A stretch of DNA of 64,000 nt from Leadbetterella lacunae (GTDB lineage: Bacteria; Bacteroidota; Bacteroidia; Cytophagales; Spirosomataceae): positions 1,736,001 through 1,800,000 of the forward strand of contig NZ_JBHRYQ010000001.1 of assembly GCF_042649125.1 (NCBI RefSeq), read 5' to 3'. The notes beneath the pieces were generated by a model. That model was not told the origin of the DNA, ran no database searches, and saw only the letters and a program-made list of their open reading frames with translations. A program made the translations under genes and the position numbers. Of the stretch, positions 8,615 to 17,616 are shown one piece after another. Position 1 is the stretch's first letter; every line of letters starts with the position of its first letter.

Positions 8615-9310
8615 ATGTGTTTTCACAATTCTATCAACACCGACAAACAAAGTCTGGAGAAAAAATACAAAGCCAAACTGAAAGGTGAGCAGAAGCCAAT
8701 ATTTCATGCCAACGCATTTGAATATCAGAAATGGCCAATAATCCCTATCAAAAGTGAGTTTATAGAACAAATGAATTGGGGCCTAATACCGAGTTGGGCA
8801 GATTCGCCTTCTAAAATTCAAGAGATTAGAAGCAAAACACTGAATGCCCGCATAGAAACTATTTCTGAAAAACCTTCCTTTAAAAACGCTAAGAAATGTA
8901 TTGTGCCTTCTACAGGTTTCTTTGAATGGCAACTTGTGGGCAATACCAAAATCCCCTATTTTATATTTGTACCCGAAATGCCCATTTTTTCTATGGCGGG
9001 CCTATTTGATTCGCATGTAAACACCCAAGGAGAACTTGTGAATACATTTAGTATATTGACCACAGAGGCCAATAGCTTGATGGCAGAAATACACAACACA
9101 AAAAAAAGAATGCCTGTACTTTTGGATCAAAAACAAGAACAACTTTGGCTAAATGATGAGCTTGCCGCCGAAGAGCTTTACGTGCCTTTTGATTCAAAAA
9201 AAATGAAAGCTTATACCATCGGAAATACCATTAGTTCTAAAAATCACAACAGCAAAGAAGTGAATGCACCTAAGGTGATACAAGTAAGTGAGCAACTTAA
9301 TTTATTTTAA
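8615..9310 (+). CDS. SOS response-associated peptidase (SRAP/YedK/HMCES family)
   Basis: 231 aa. The protein starts MCFH, so Cys2 becomes the N-terminal catalytic residue that forms a thiazolidine crosslink with abasic sites in single-stranded DNA. Other family landmarks are NARIETISEKPSFK (about residues 70-83), CIVPSTGFFEW (about 89-99) with the conserved Glu, and HNTKKRMPVLL with the catalytic His. Role: shields abasic sites at replication forks. It is a single gene separated by 7 nt from the small monooxygenase-like gene that follows. No LexA-type operator is recognised upstream. Confidence 0.92.
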   Translation: MCFHNSINTDKQSLEKKYKAKLKGEQKPIFHANAFEYQKWPIIPIKSEFIEQMNWGLIPSWADSPSKIQEIRSKTLNARIETISEKPSFKNAKKCIVPSTGFFEWQLVGNTKIPYFIFVPEMPIFSMAGLFDSHVNTQGELVNTFSILTTEANSLMAEIHNTKKRMPVLLDQKQEQLWLNDELAAEELYVPFDSKKMKAYTIGNTISSKNHNSKEVNAPKVIQVSEQLNLF

Positions 9311-9317
9311 AATAAAA

Positions 9318-9611
9318 ATGATTACAAGAATAGTTAAACTCACATTTGACCCTACCAAAGTTTCGGAGTTTCTTAGTTTTTTAGAGGAATTCAAAACCCA
9401 AATCAGGAATTTTCCCGGCTGTGAAATGTTAGAATTTCTACAAGAAGTAAACAAACCAAATGTGATTATGACGCACAGCCAATGGCAGTCAGAAAAAGAT
9501 TTGGAAGCCTATAGAAATTCTGAATTTTTTAAACATGTTTGGGCCAATACAAAAATCCATTTTATAGAAAAACCCGAAGCAATCACATTAAATATCTTAG
9601 ACAAACTATAG
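9318..9611 (+). CDS. Antibiotic biosynthesis monooxygenase (ABM) family protein
   Basis: 97 aa from ATG 9318, just after the SRAP stop codon; this start removes an upstream extension that overlaps the SRAP gene. The compact ferredoxin-like ABM fold is suggested by MITRIVKLTFDPTKVSEFL, GCEMLEFLQ and a WQSEKDLEAYRNSEFFKHVW motif. Such dimeric proteins include heme-degrading enzymes and small-molecule monooxygenases, and many have no known substrate. Probably co-transcribed with the SRAP gene, with no obvious functional link. Confidence 0.82.
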   Translation: MITRIVKLTFDPTKVSEFLSFLEEFKTQIRNFPGCEMLEFLQEVNKPNVIMTHSQWQSEKDLEAYRNSEFFKHVWANTKIHFIEKPEAITLNILDKL

Positions 9612-9661
9612 TGGCACATTTTTCGTTAGAAGATTAACGAATCATTAGTTTCATAATCATT

Positions 9662-9868
9662 ATGCGTATCAAAAGCCTATTTATTTTATTTTTTTTAGTA
9701 TTAAACATTTCAGCTTTTGCGGGCGAAAACCGCTCTTTTTCCGAAAATAAAGAAGTCAGCATTTTTGAAAAAGGCAAAAAAAACAAGAATGGCCGGTACA
9801 AAAAAAGAAAGCATCGCTTAAAAAAACTTCTTATGGGAAAGCGATATTGTGATTGTCCAAAACATTAA
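9662..9868 (+). CDS. Small, very basic secreted peptide ending in a Cys motif
   Basis: 68 aa. Signal peptide of about 21 residues (MRIKSLFILFFLVLNISAFA), then a strongly basic mature part with clustered Lys/Arg (KGKKNKNGRYKKRKHRLKK) and a C-terminal CDCPKH tail. I do not recognise a characterised family. The isolated position, clean signal peptide and separate start 50 nt after the ABM gene support it as real. It could bind an acidic envelope polymer or a metal through CxC (inference). Confidence 0.6.
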   Translation: MRIKSLFILFFLVLNISAFAGENRSFSENKEVSIFEKGKKNKNGRYKKRKHRLKKLLMGKRYCDCPKH

Positions 9869-9940
9869 TTCTTAGCCCAAACTAAACGTATCTCCCTCAT
9901 TTTTGCTTAAATTGGCTTTCCAAAATCATTAGTCAATTTT

Positions 9941-11827
9941 ATGGCCCCTTATTTTAGATTTACCTTTATTTTTCTTTTCGCTTTTTCGGCATTCGCCCAA
10001 AAAACAGACATAGCGAATTACGACATCCAAGCTAAATTAAATCCTGAAACTAAGACCATTATAGGTGAAGAGACCATAACGTGGACAAACACCACCAATA
10101 CTCCTACCCAAGAGCTACAATTCCATCTCTATCTAAATGCCTTCAGGGACGAAAACTCTACATTTATGAAAGAGTCTGGTGGACAACTCAGAGGAGACAA
10201 AATAGACACCACCTCAAGAAAAAACTATGGAAACATATACCTGAGCAGCATAAGAATAGGCCAAAGTTCAAATCTTGTTTCTAAAATCAGGTACATTCAG
10301 CCTGATGACTTGAATTCAAAAGACCGAACAGTTATAAGCCTCGCTTTAGCAAAACCTATTTTGCCTGGAAAAACCATTCAAGTTCAAATAGGATTCAAAT
10401 CCTTACTTCCTAAAATATTTGCACGAACAGGCTGGGCGAACAACGATTATTTTATGGTTGGGCAATGGTTCCCTAAAATCGGCGTATTTGAATCAAAAAA
10501 CAACCAAGCTGCTCAATGGAATTGCCACCAGTTTCATGCTCATTCTGAATTTTATGCAGACTTTGGCACCTACAGAGTAAACATTAACATCCCGAAAGAA
10601 TTTAAAGTTGCCGCTACTGGAGCACTAAAATCAGAGACAAACAATAAAGATAAAACCAAAAATTTGTTTTTTGAAGCAAGTAAAGTTCATGACTTTGCTT
10701 TTGCGGCATCGCCACATTTTAAAGTTTTCAAAACCTCACATTTGGGCACAGGTATTCAAGCATTTATGCAGCCTGAGCACGCCTATCAAGTAGAAAGGTA
10801 TTTTTCATCTGTAAAAAATGCCATGGACTATATGGCGAAAAACGTGGGTGCATATCCACATAAAACACTTTCTTTAATAGATCCTTCACTTTCTGGTTCT
10901 GGCTCAGGCGGCATGGAGTACCCAACACTAATCACCTGCGGATCGTATTGGGGTATAGGCCAATGGGGCAAATACGCAGAAGTGGTTACCATACATGAGT
11001 TTGTACACCAATATTTCCAAGGTATTTTGGCCTCAAACGAGTTTGAAGAATCGTGGATGGACGAGGGCTTTACGCAGTTTCATGAAGGCAAAATTATGGA
11101 TACATATTATCCCGATGGCTCTACCTTAAATCTTTTTGGATTTACCATGAATGACTTAGCTACCTCGAGAATGGCATATGTTTCGATGGACAATCCGAGC
11201 ATTACCGAAATTAACCGCAAGTCATGGCAATATCCGGGCGGAACCTATGGAATAATGACATACCAAAAAACAGCAACTTGGCTTAAAAACTTAGAAGGGC
11301 TTTTGGGTGAAAAAACATTTAAAAATGTGATAAAAACCTATTTCGATACTTATAAATTTAGACATCCAAACATGCAGAACTTTGTGAACGTCACAAACGA
11401 AGTAGTTCAAAAAGAAGGAAAATATGAATCTATGGACTGGTTTTTCCAGCAAGCAGTTTATTCTGCTCCAACTTGTGACTATGCCATAACAAAGTTAAAA
11501 AATGCAGCGAGAAAGCTTACACCTAGCGGCAACTTTACCATAGAGCGTTTGGGCGACATGACCCTTCCTGTGGAAATTAAAGTAGTTTTTGATGACAACA
11601 AATCAGAAACAATCTATTGGGACGGAAAAGAACGCATCAAAGAATATGCATTTAAGAAAAGAATTAAGTATGCACAAATAGACCCAAGCTATAAAAACTA
11701 TTTGGACATGTACATGATAAATAACAGTTACAGTTCAAAGTCTTCGACTGCCGTAGCAGCCAAATATGGCACCAAAATGATTTTTTGGGCACAACAGGTC
11801 TTTTTTAGTCTTTTTGGTTTGGTTTAA
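9941..11827 (+). CDS. M1 family zinc metallopeptidase (secreted/periplasmic)
   Basis: 628 aa with an N-terminal signal peptide (FRFTFIFLFAFSAFAQ). The aminopeptidase beta domain is followed by the catalytic domain with a GGMEYP exopeptidase motif. The zinc site is HEFVH (H352, E353, H356) with the second Glu at E375 in WMDEGF, giving the exact HExxH-18-E spacing of gluzincins. Active-site residues are complete. Likely role: trimming of exported or environmental peptides. The C-terminal region (about 520-590) is a beta domain of the type seen in Bacteroidota M1 enzymes; no type IX sorting domain is visible. Confidence 0.92.
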   Translation: MAPYFRFTFIFLFAFSAFAQKTDIANYDIQAKLNPETKTIIGEETITWTNTTNTPTQELQFHLYLNAFRDENSTFMKESGGQLRGDKIDTTSRKNYGNIYLSSIRIGQSSNLVSKIRYIQPDDLNSKDRTVISLALAKPILPGKTIQVQIGFKSLLPKIFARTGWANNDYFMVGQWFPKIGVFESKNNQAAQWNCHQFHAHSEFYADFGTYRVNINIPKEFKVAATGALKSETNNKDKTKNLFFEASKVHDFAFAASPHFKVFKTSHLGTGIQAFMQPEHAYQVERYFSSVKNAMDYMAKNVGAYPHKTLSLIDPSLSGSGSGGMEYPTLITCGSYWGIGQWGKYAEVVTIHEFVHQYFQGILASNEFEESWMDEGFTQFHEGKIMDTYYPDGSTLNLFGFTMNDLATSRMAYVSMDNPSITEINRKSWQYPGGTYGIMTYQKTATWLKNLEGLLGEKTFKNVIKTYFDTYKFRHPNMQNFVNVTNEVVQKEGKYESMDWFFQQAVYSAPTCDYAITKLKNAARKLTPSGNFTIERLGDMTLPVEIKVVFDDNKSETIYWDGKERIKEYAFKKRIKYAQIDPSYKNYLDMYMINNSYSSKSSTAVAAKYGTKMIFWAQQVFFSLFGLV

Positions 11828-11853
11828 ATTAATAGCCTAAGTTCTTAAGTTTA

Positions 11854-13131
11854 CTATTTCTTAAGATCAATGACTTTGCCATTTTTCATCACAAAAGTTA
11901 CAGTTTTAATGTCTGAGATATTCACCGTTGGGTCTCCTTCTACTGCAATAATATCAGCAAAGTAACCGGACTTTATGCTTCCAAACTCGGTGTCTATATG
12001 AAAAGCGGTGGCATTTACTGAAGTAGCGGCCTTTAATGCTTCCAGGGGTTTCATGCCGTAGTCAACTAACATTTCTAGCTCTCGGGCATTTTCGCCATGT
12101 GGAAAAACTCCTACGTCACCTCCAAAACAAATCTTAACGCCTGCATTTAAGGCCTCAGAAAAACTCTTTCTTTTGGCCTTAATTCTATCTGGTTCTGGAT
12201 CTACTCCTTTTTTCCAACCTCTGTATTGTGTTATGGCATCGCCAGCGGCTAGGGTCGGACATAAATACACGTTTTTATCCGCCATCATTTTCCAAATTTC
12301 AGGAGTGCCACCATCTCCATGTTCTATGGTCTCTATTCCTGCCAATATAGCCCTTTTCATTCCTTCTGGAGTAGATGCATGAGCCACAACTGGCCTGCCA
12401 CTACTATTTGCTACCTCCACTATTAGCTTTAATTCGTCTAAGGTAAATGTAGGCATAGCAGTGGAGTTTAATCCCCATCTATAATCAGCATATACTTTTA
12501 TGAGGTCGGCACCTTTACCAATTTGCATACGTACGGCTTTTATCAAATCGTCATGGCCGTCAGCTTCTTCGGCACCTTGAGGCACCTCCATATCTGAGGT
12601 AAAACCTTTGGGGCCGTAACTGCCCGTAGCTATCAAAGCTTTGGTGGCGATTAACATTCTTGGTCCCAAAATCACGCCATCATTAATTGCTTTTTTTAGC
12701 CCAACATCATCATATTCGGCACCTTCTGTGCCTAAGTCTCTCACCGTTGTAAATCCGGCACGCAGGGTACTCTCGGCATGCTTTACTGCTCTGGCAGTTC
12801 TGTATGCTCGCGACTCTTTGAGCACTTGCTCGTCCCAAGGTGTTTCGTTATATGGATGTAAAAACAAGTGCGAATGCCCTTCTATCAAACCCGGCAACAA
12901 GGTTTTCCCTTTTAAAACTACGACTTGAGTATTTGCGGGCAACGCCGAATCCAGTGTCTTCATCAAGTCCACTTTTTCTATTTTATTGTCTTTTATAAGC
13001 ACACCATAGCCCGTTAGGACTTTTTCTCCGTCAAAAACCCGGTCAGGTTTTAGATAAAAATGCGTTTGAGAAAAGACTTGGTTAAAAACTGCACAAGCAA
13101 TTATAGAAAAGTAAATTTTTAGGTTTTTCAT
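11854..13131 (-). CDS. Secreted amidohydrolase (imidazolonepropionase/prolidase-like)
   Basis: 425 aa from the ATG at 13131, which puts the signal peptide (MKNLKIYFSIIACAVFNQVFSQ) first; an ATG six codons upstream is less likely. This is a metal-dependent amidohydrolase TIM barrel with the GHSHLFLH metal motif near residue 85, FTTVRDLGT, a probable lysine ligand region, HASTPEGMKRA, IEHGD, and FGGDVGVFPHGENARE with the late Asp. The family includes Xaa-Pro/Xaa-Arg dipeptidases and imidazolonepropionase-like enzymes. Export suggests peptide or xenobiotic hydrolysis in the periplasm; the substrate is unknown. Convergent with the M1 peptidase, with only 26 nt between stops. Confidence 0.88.
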   Translation of the reverse strand: MKNLKIYFSIIACAVFNQVFSQTHFYLKPDRVFDGEKVLTGYGVLIKDNKIEKVDLMKTLDSALPANTQVVVLKGKTLLPGLIEGHSHLFLHPYNETPWDEQVLKESRAYRTARAVKHAESTLRAGFTTVRDLGTEGAEYDDVGLKKAINDGVILGPRMLIATKALIATGSYGPKGFTSDMEVPQGAEEADGHDDLIKAVRMQIGKGADLIKVYADYRWGLNSTAMPTFTLDELKLIVEVANSSGRPVVAHASTPEGMKRAILAGIETIEHGDGGTPEIWKMMADKNVYLCPTLAAGDAITQYRGWKKGVDPEPDRIKAKRKSFSEALNAGVKICFGGDVGVFPHGENARELEMLVDYGMKPLEALKAATSVNATAFHIDTEFGSIKSGYFADIIAVEGDPTVNISDIKTVTFVMKNGKVIDLKK

Positions 13132-13233
13132 GGCATGAAGGATTGTCAATTGGTATTTAACTTGTTAATGAGGAGTATGTTTCATTATAAAAGCTCAAAA
13201 GGTATTTTTCACAAAAAAAGAATGGAGAAATCA

Positions 13234-13740
13234 TTATTTTTCTAAATACCCCAAAATCTTTTTCATATCAAACTCATCTTCACCAGAAGCAATTAGATAA
13301 TCAGACTTTATAATAGAAGGTTTCCCGAGTTTGAGATAAGATTTCCAGATGTGATCTATATACCACGTGGGTATATAACCCCAGCGAGAATCCATGGCTT
13401 TACGAATAATGAAAGTACGCTTTGATATTTTAATAAAAAGACGTTTTTCGTAAAGTGAATTTAGTTTTGGGTCAAAAAAAGCAAAAAAACCTTCCACTAT
13501 AACCACATCAAACCTGTGTTTGAAATCTGTAACCACTTCAAGCAAAAGCTCATGATCTATGGAGGCCGGAGATTCCCAGTCCGTTTTATCTCTCACTTTC
13601 GGAATCTGAGTTTCGGGAAACACAAAATCGTCTTGGTGAAAAATAATGGCTTTCTTACCGTTTTTTCTAAAATAAGTCACCAGTAGGTTAGCTAACGTAC
13701 TTTTACCAGACCTACTGGGACCGCCAATTCCTATTACCAT
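13234..13740 (-). CDS. Uridine kinase / nicotinamide riboside kinase-like P-loop kinase
   Basis: 168 aa. Walker A GGPSRSGKST (residues 6-15). HQDDF (35-39) supplies the catalytic/magnesium-binding acids of the uridine-kinase fold. DWESPASIDHE (54-64) resembles the substrate-binding stretch of nicotinamide riboside kinases. A lid-like region follows (RTFIIRKAMDSRW). It is shorter than a normal uridine kinase (about 200 aa) and closer in size to NRK1-like enzymes. It starts 8 nt after the HerA-like ATPase gene, so they are co-transcribed. Nucleoside or riboside phosphorylation is likely; which one is undetermined. Confidence 0.72.
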   Translation of the reverse strand: MVIGIGGPSRSGKSTLANLLVTYFRKNGKKAIIFHQDDFVFPETQIPKVRDKTDWESPASIDHELLLEVVTDFKHRFDVVIVEGFFAFFDPKLNSLYEKRLFIKISKRTFIIRKAMDSRWGYIPTWYIDHIWKSYLKLGKPSIIKSDYLIASGEDEFDMKKILGYLEK

Positions 13741-13748
13741 ATTATTAA

Positions 13749-15302
13749 TTAGAACCAGCTTGTTTTCTTTTTACTTCTTGAACTCGTACTACTTATTCCC
13801 AAAGCACCTAAAAGTGAGCGGGTAATTATATTTGCAGCAGTTCTGCCTATTTGACGAGTAACCGAACTCGAAAGTATAGTATCTAAAGTTGACTTTTCAG
13901 CTTTTCCAGACTTAGCTGCTGGCTTTTCGGCCTCTTCTTGCTCGTTTACTAGGTCTATTTTTTTATTTAAAATCTCATATGCACTCTCACGGTCTACAAG
14001 CTCGTTGTATTTTTTTGCTATTTTTGACTGAGCCACCAATTGGTCTATTTCCGAATCGGTCAATACATCCATACGGCTTCTCGGAGGCAACATATAACTA
14101 ACTGCCAATGGCGTCGGAATCCCTTTTTCGTTAAGACAAGTCACTAGAGCTTCTCCAATTCCCATTGAAGTCAATACTTCTTCAGTTTTGTAAAAATCTG
14201 TTTCAGGGTAGTTATTGGCAGCTTCTTTTATAGTTTTTCTATCATTTGCTGTAAATGCCCTTAAGGCATGTTGTACTTTTAGACCAAGCTGACTAAGCAC
14301 CGAAGCGGGCACATCTTGTGGATTTTGAGTCACAAAATATATCCCCACGCCTTTTGAACGAATAAGTTTAACTACCGTTTCTATTTGTTGTAGCAAAGCT
14401 TTTGATGCCTCTTGGAAAACCAAGTGGGCTTCATCTATAAATATCACCAATTTAGGCCTATCTTCATCGCCAGCCTCTGGTAATCCTGCGTAAAGTTCAG
14501 CCAAAAGACTCAACATAAACGTTGAGAAAAGCTTGGGTCTATCCATTAAATCTAACACTCTCAAAACAGAAATAATACCTCTGCCTTGGTTGTCAATTCG
14601 CATAAGGTCGTCTACATCAAACGAAGTTTCTCCAAAAAACACATCGGCTCCTTGGTGCTGAAGTTCAATCACTTTACGCATGATGGTGCCTACAGAGGCT
14701 GAAGACATTTTGCCATACGCACTCTCAAATTCTTCCTTGCCATCTTCGCCTACATATTGCAATACTTTAATGAAGTCTTTAAGATCAAGTAATGGAAGGC
14801 CATTATCGTCACAATACTTAAACACTACAGAGACAATTCCTTCCTGTGTGTCATTTAAACCTAAAATTTTTGAAAGAAGAATAGGCCCAAACTCAGAAAC
14901 TGTGGCACGAAGCCTAGTTCCTTTTTGATCCGAAAGTGTCAATAATTCTACCGGAAAACCAGATGGATTGTAGGTAATACCGGCTGCATCTGCTCTTTCT
15001 GTAATGAAAGACTTGGCTTCGCCTGGCATAGCGATTCCGCTTAAGTCACCTTTAATATCCATTAACAATACCGGAATACTGGCATCGCTCATGGCTTCTG
15101 CCAATCCTTGTAAACTTTTCGTTTTTCCTGTACCTGTGGCACCTGCTATTAGCCCGTGCCTGTTTAAAGTAGAAAGTGGTATTTTTATTTGAGTCCCAGG
15201 TACCACTTGATCATCAAGCTTAGCCGCTCCTAATATTATTGAGTCACCTTTAAAAGTGTAACCCTTGTTTATTTCTTCTTTAAACTGATCTATTTTTGAC
15301 AT
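13749..15302 (-). CDS. HerA-like / DUF853 family ATPase (YjgR-type)
   Basis: 517 aa. Walker A GATGTGKTKSL near residue 54, Walker B VIFIDEAHLVFQ near residue 287, and a sensor-like region FVTQNPQDVP after it. The whole matches the DUF853 (YjgR) branch of HerA/FtsK-like P-loop ATPases. The C-terminal 70 residues are basic and serine-rich (SRSKKKTSW). The family's function is unsettled; DNA or protein translocation is suggested by the fold. No NurA nuclease is adjacent, unlike archaeal HerA. The downstream gene is a small kinase, a pairing that does not explain the function. Confidence 0.88.
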   Translation of the reverse strand: MSKIDQFKEEINKGYTFKGDSIILGAAKLDDQVVPGTQIKIPLSTLNRHGLIAGATGTGKTKSLQGLAEAMSDASIPVLLMDIKGDLSGIAMPGEAKSFITERADAAGITYNPSGFPVELLTLSDQKGTRLRATVSEFGPILLSKILGLNDTQEGIVSVVFKYCDDNGLPLLDLKDFIKVLQYVGEDGKEEFESAYGKMSSASVGTIMRKVIELQHQGADVFFGETSFDVDDLMRIDNQGRGIISVLRVLDLMDRPKLFSTFMLSLLAELYAGLPEAGDEDRPKLVIFIDEAHLVFQEASKALLQQIETVVKLIRSKGVGIYFVTQNPQDVPASVLSQLGLKVQHALRAFTANDRKTIKEAANNYPETDFYKTEEVLTSMGIGEALVTCLNEKGIPTPLAVSYMLPPRSRMDVLTDSEIDQLVAQSKIAKKYNELVDRESAYEILNKKIDLVNEQEEAEKPAAKSGKAEKSTLDTILSSSVTRQIGRTAANIITRSLLGALGISSTSSRSKKKTSWF

Positions 15303-15485
15303 TTTTATAGGTATTATTTTAACGCTTTATCGCAATTTCTGAAATATTGATCGATTTTTAAAATATTAAATCAATTATCGTTTTTTTGACTACTATTATA
15401 AATAAAGTAACAGTCCTAAAAATCATTTTTAAACCAATCTATTAAGTTTGCACTTATATAACCTTAAGACATAAAAAAAAATGAG

Positions 15486-15683
15486 ATGAAAGACATTTTA
15501 AATAAAATGGGATGGGCTTTAATAGGCTTTGGGGCTTTTATGATTTGCATATTGTTTATTTTAAACTTTACAAACCTTACTGAGCAAAGGGGTGAATCAA
15601 AGGCTTTACCATTTTATTATGTAATAATGTTTGTGATGATAATATGTGGTGCTCTTTTAAGGGTTTTGAGTAACAAAATCTAA
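15486..15683 (+). CDS. Small two-helix membrane protein, hypothetical
   Basis: 65 aa. Two hydrophobic segments (about residues 9-28 and 43-60) are joined by a short polar loop (NLTEQRGESKA), with a basic C-terminus (RVLSNKI). No family recognised. It stands alone, with a 183-bp AT-rich spacer before and a 266-bp spacer after it, and no clear promoter box. Confidence 0.6.
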   Translation: MKDILNKMGWALIGFGAFMICILFILNFTNLTEQRGESKALPFYYVIMFVMIICGALLRVLSNKI

Positions 15684-15949
15684 AAAAAAACAGCTTGCCT
15701 AAATCTAATTCTTTGCACAGGTCAAGCCACGGTTGCAAAATCACTTACCTATATAAATTATAGATTCCCGTTAGTCGTGGGCTACAAGTGAGGCTAATTT
15801 TCTAAAATTTTGGAATAAAACAAAATTATTTCTTAAAAATTAGAAATATGAGATTAAAAAAAACGTAAATTGGTATGTCTCAATAGAACAAATAAAGGTA
15901 AATGGCCGTTTAAGTAAAAATGGCATTTCGCATAATTCAGGTAAAGCAA

Positions 15950-16723
15950 ATGACGAATCAAACAAAAATAATATTCCTTTCATTATTAATAAGTTCTTTT
16001 TCAGCTTTTTCACAAAAAGAAGACGAAAAAAAGCTTGAAGACACCAAAACCTTGGCTTACGGAGTTACAACCAATAACTACAGCAGTTTACTAGGTGGTG
16101 TAGTCATAAGGTCCTCTACTCCATTCAAAATAAATAAAAACAAGGCGATCAATAGATATTTGGCACTTGAGGCAGTAAACCTTAAAAACCCGAGAGAAAA
16201 AGGCATTATCAGTGCATACGGCACCAAATTTATTTTCGGCAAAACCAATTACCTCTTTTCGCTAAGACCTGAGTATGGTAGAGAGTTCTATATTTTTGAT
16301 AAAGCAGGAGAAAATAGCATCGGCTTTAGTGCTATTTTAGCTGCAGGACCTTCTTTTGGTTTACAAAAACCCTATTATATAAAATATATCAATGGCAGAG
16401 GCGAATCTCCTCAAACAGTGCCTTTTAATGCAGACATTCATACTGATATTGGAAAAATAGTAGGTGCGGGAAATATACTGCAAGGTTTTTTTAACGGTTT
16501 AAAAGTTATTCCAGGAGCACACGTAAAAGCTGCTGCAAATCTCGATATGAACTCATTTAATAACAACGTCACTGGTTTTGAAATCGGTACAGTTTTAGAG
16601 TTTTTCGTTAAAGAACCCGAGATTATCGCAAGTAAATTCTCCAAAAATCCTCAGGCCTTTACCACAGTTTATTTAACTTTGTATTTTGGAAACAAAAAAC
16701 TCCTAAAAAACAAAAAGATATGA
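15950..16723 (+). CDS. Outer-membrane beta-barrel-like hypothetical protein
   Basis: 257 aa from ATG 15950, chosen so that the signal peptide (KIIFLSLLISSFSAFSQ) comes first; an earlier in-frame ATG at 15920 only adds a non-secretory leader. The mature protein alternates polar and hydrophobic residues with aromatic-ended strands (TKFIFGKTNYLFSLRPEYG, FTTVYLTLYFGNKK), typical of small Bacteroidota outer-membrane barrels. The function is unknown. Its stop codon overlaps the start of lipA by 4 nt (ATGA), so the two are translationally coupled. Confidence 0.72.
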   Translation: MTNQTKIIFLSLLISSFSAFSQKEDEKKLEDTKTLAYGVTTNNYSSLLGGVVIRSSTPFKINKNKAINRYLALEAVNLKNPREKGIISAYGTKFIFGKTNYLFSLRPEYGREFYIFDKAGENSIGFSAILAAGPSFGLQKPYYIKYINGRGESPQTVPFNADIHTDIGKIVGAGNILQGFFNGLKVIPGAHVKAAANLDMNSFNNNVTGFEIGTVLEFFVKEPEIIASKFSKNPQAFTTVYLTLYFGNKKLLKNKKI

Positions 16724-17601
16724 CAGAAGAGCTACCAGCAGTAGCAGCTGAAAATGCCAGACCTAAAAGACCAGACTGGCTTAGAGTTAAACTACCCATA
16801 GGCGAAAACTACCGTAAGGTTAGAGAAGTAGTCGACAAAAATAAGTTACATACCATTTGTCAGAGCGGAAACTGCCCTAATATGGGCGAGTGCTGGGGTG
16901 AGGGCACGGCCACATTTATGATATTGGGAAATGTCTGCACACGTAGCTGCACTTTTTGTGCGGTAGCAACGGGAAGGCCCACCGAATATGATACTGACGA
17001 GCCGCAACGAGTAGCAGAAGCGATTGCCACAATGGGTGTAAAACACGCGGTTTTGACCTCTGTAAATAGAGATGAGTTAAAAGACAAAGGTGCCGAAATA
17101 TGGTACCAGACCGTAATTTTGACTAAACAATTATCTCCAAAAACTACAATAGAAACGCTAATTCCTGACACAAAAGGTAATTGGGAAGCGTTATATAGAA
17201 TGATTTCTGCAGGTCAAGAGGTGGTTTCGCATAATATGGAAACTGTAGAGAGACTTTACAGGCCTGTAAGACCACAAGCGAAATATGAAAGATCGCTTGA
17301 GCAAATTCGGAGAACCAAAGAATATGGCAAAAGAACCAAAACTGGTATAATGCTTGGTTTGGGCGAAACCCAAGATGAAGTTTACAAAGCCATGGACGAC
17401 CTTGCAGAAAACGGATGTGACATACTTACACTTGGTCAGTATTTACAACCAACCAAAATGCACCACGAGGTGATTGAATTTATTCACCCTGACATGTTTG
17501 ATTTGTACAGAGAAGAAGGCCTAAAAAGAGGCCTAAAATATGTAGAATCTGGTCCTTTGGTAAGATCAAGCTATCACTCAGAAAGACACGTAAACGTCTA
17601 A
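16720..17601 (+). CDS. lipA: Lipoyl synthase
   Basis: 293 aa radical-SAM enzyme that inserts two sulfurs into octanoyl-lipoyl domains of 2-oxoacid dehydrogenases and the glycine cleavage system. Both iron-sulfur sites are intact: the auxiliary cluster Cys47, Cys52 and Cys58 (CQSGNCPNMGEC) and the radical-SAM cluster Cys73, Cys77 and Cys80 (CTRSCTFC). The C-terminal RSSYHSERH supplies the serine ligand of the auxiliary cluster. Starts on the ATGA overlap with the barrel gene upstream and is followed 15 nt later by crtY, suggesting one operon. Confidence 0.97.
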   Translation: MTEELPAVAAENARPKRPDWLRVKLPIGENYRKVREVVDKNKLHTICQSGNCPNMGECWGEGTATFMILGNVCTRSCTFCAVATGRPTEYDTDEPQRVAEAIATMGVKHAVLTSVNRDELKDKGAEIWYQTVILTKQLSPKTTIETLIPDTKGNWEALYRMISAGQEVVSHNMETVERLYRPVRPQAKYERSLEQIRRTKEYGKRTKTGIMLGLGETQDEVYKAMDDLAENGCDILTLGQYLQPTKMHHEVIEFIHPDMFDLYREEGLKRGLKYVESGPLVRSSYHSERHVNV

Positions 17602-17616
17602 AAAATAACACATTAG

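Noticed and set aside
15684..15949. Spacer before the beta-barrel gene as a possible RNA gene
   Set aside because: No tRNA cloverleaf, strong hairpin or promoter found; nothing supportable.
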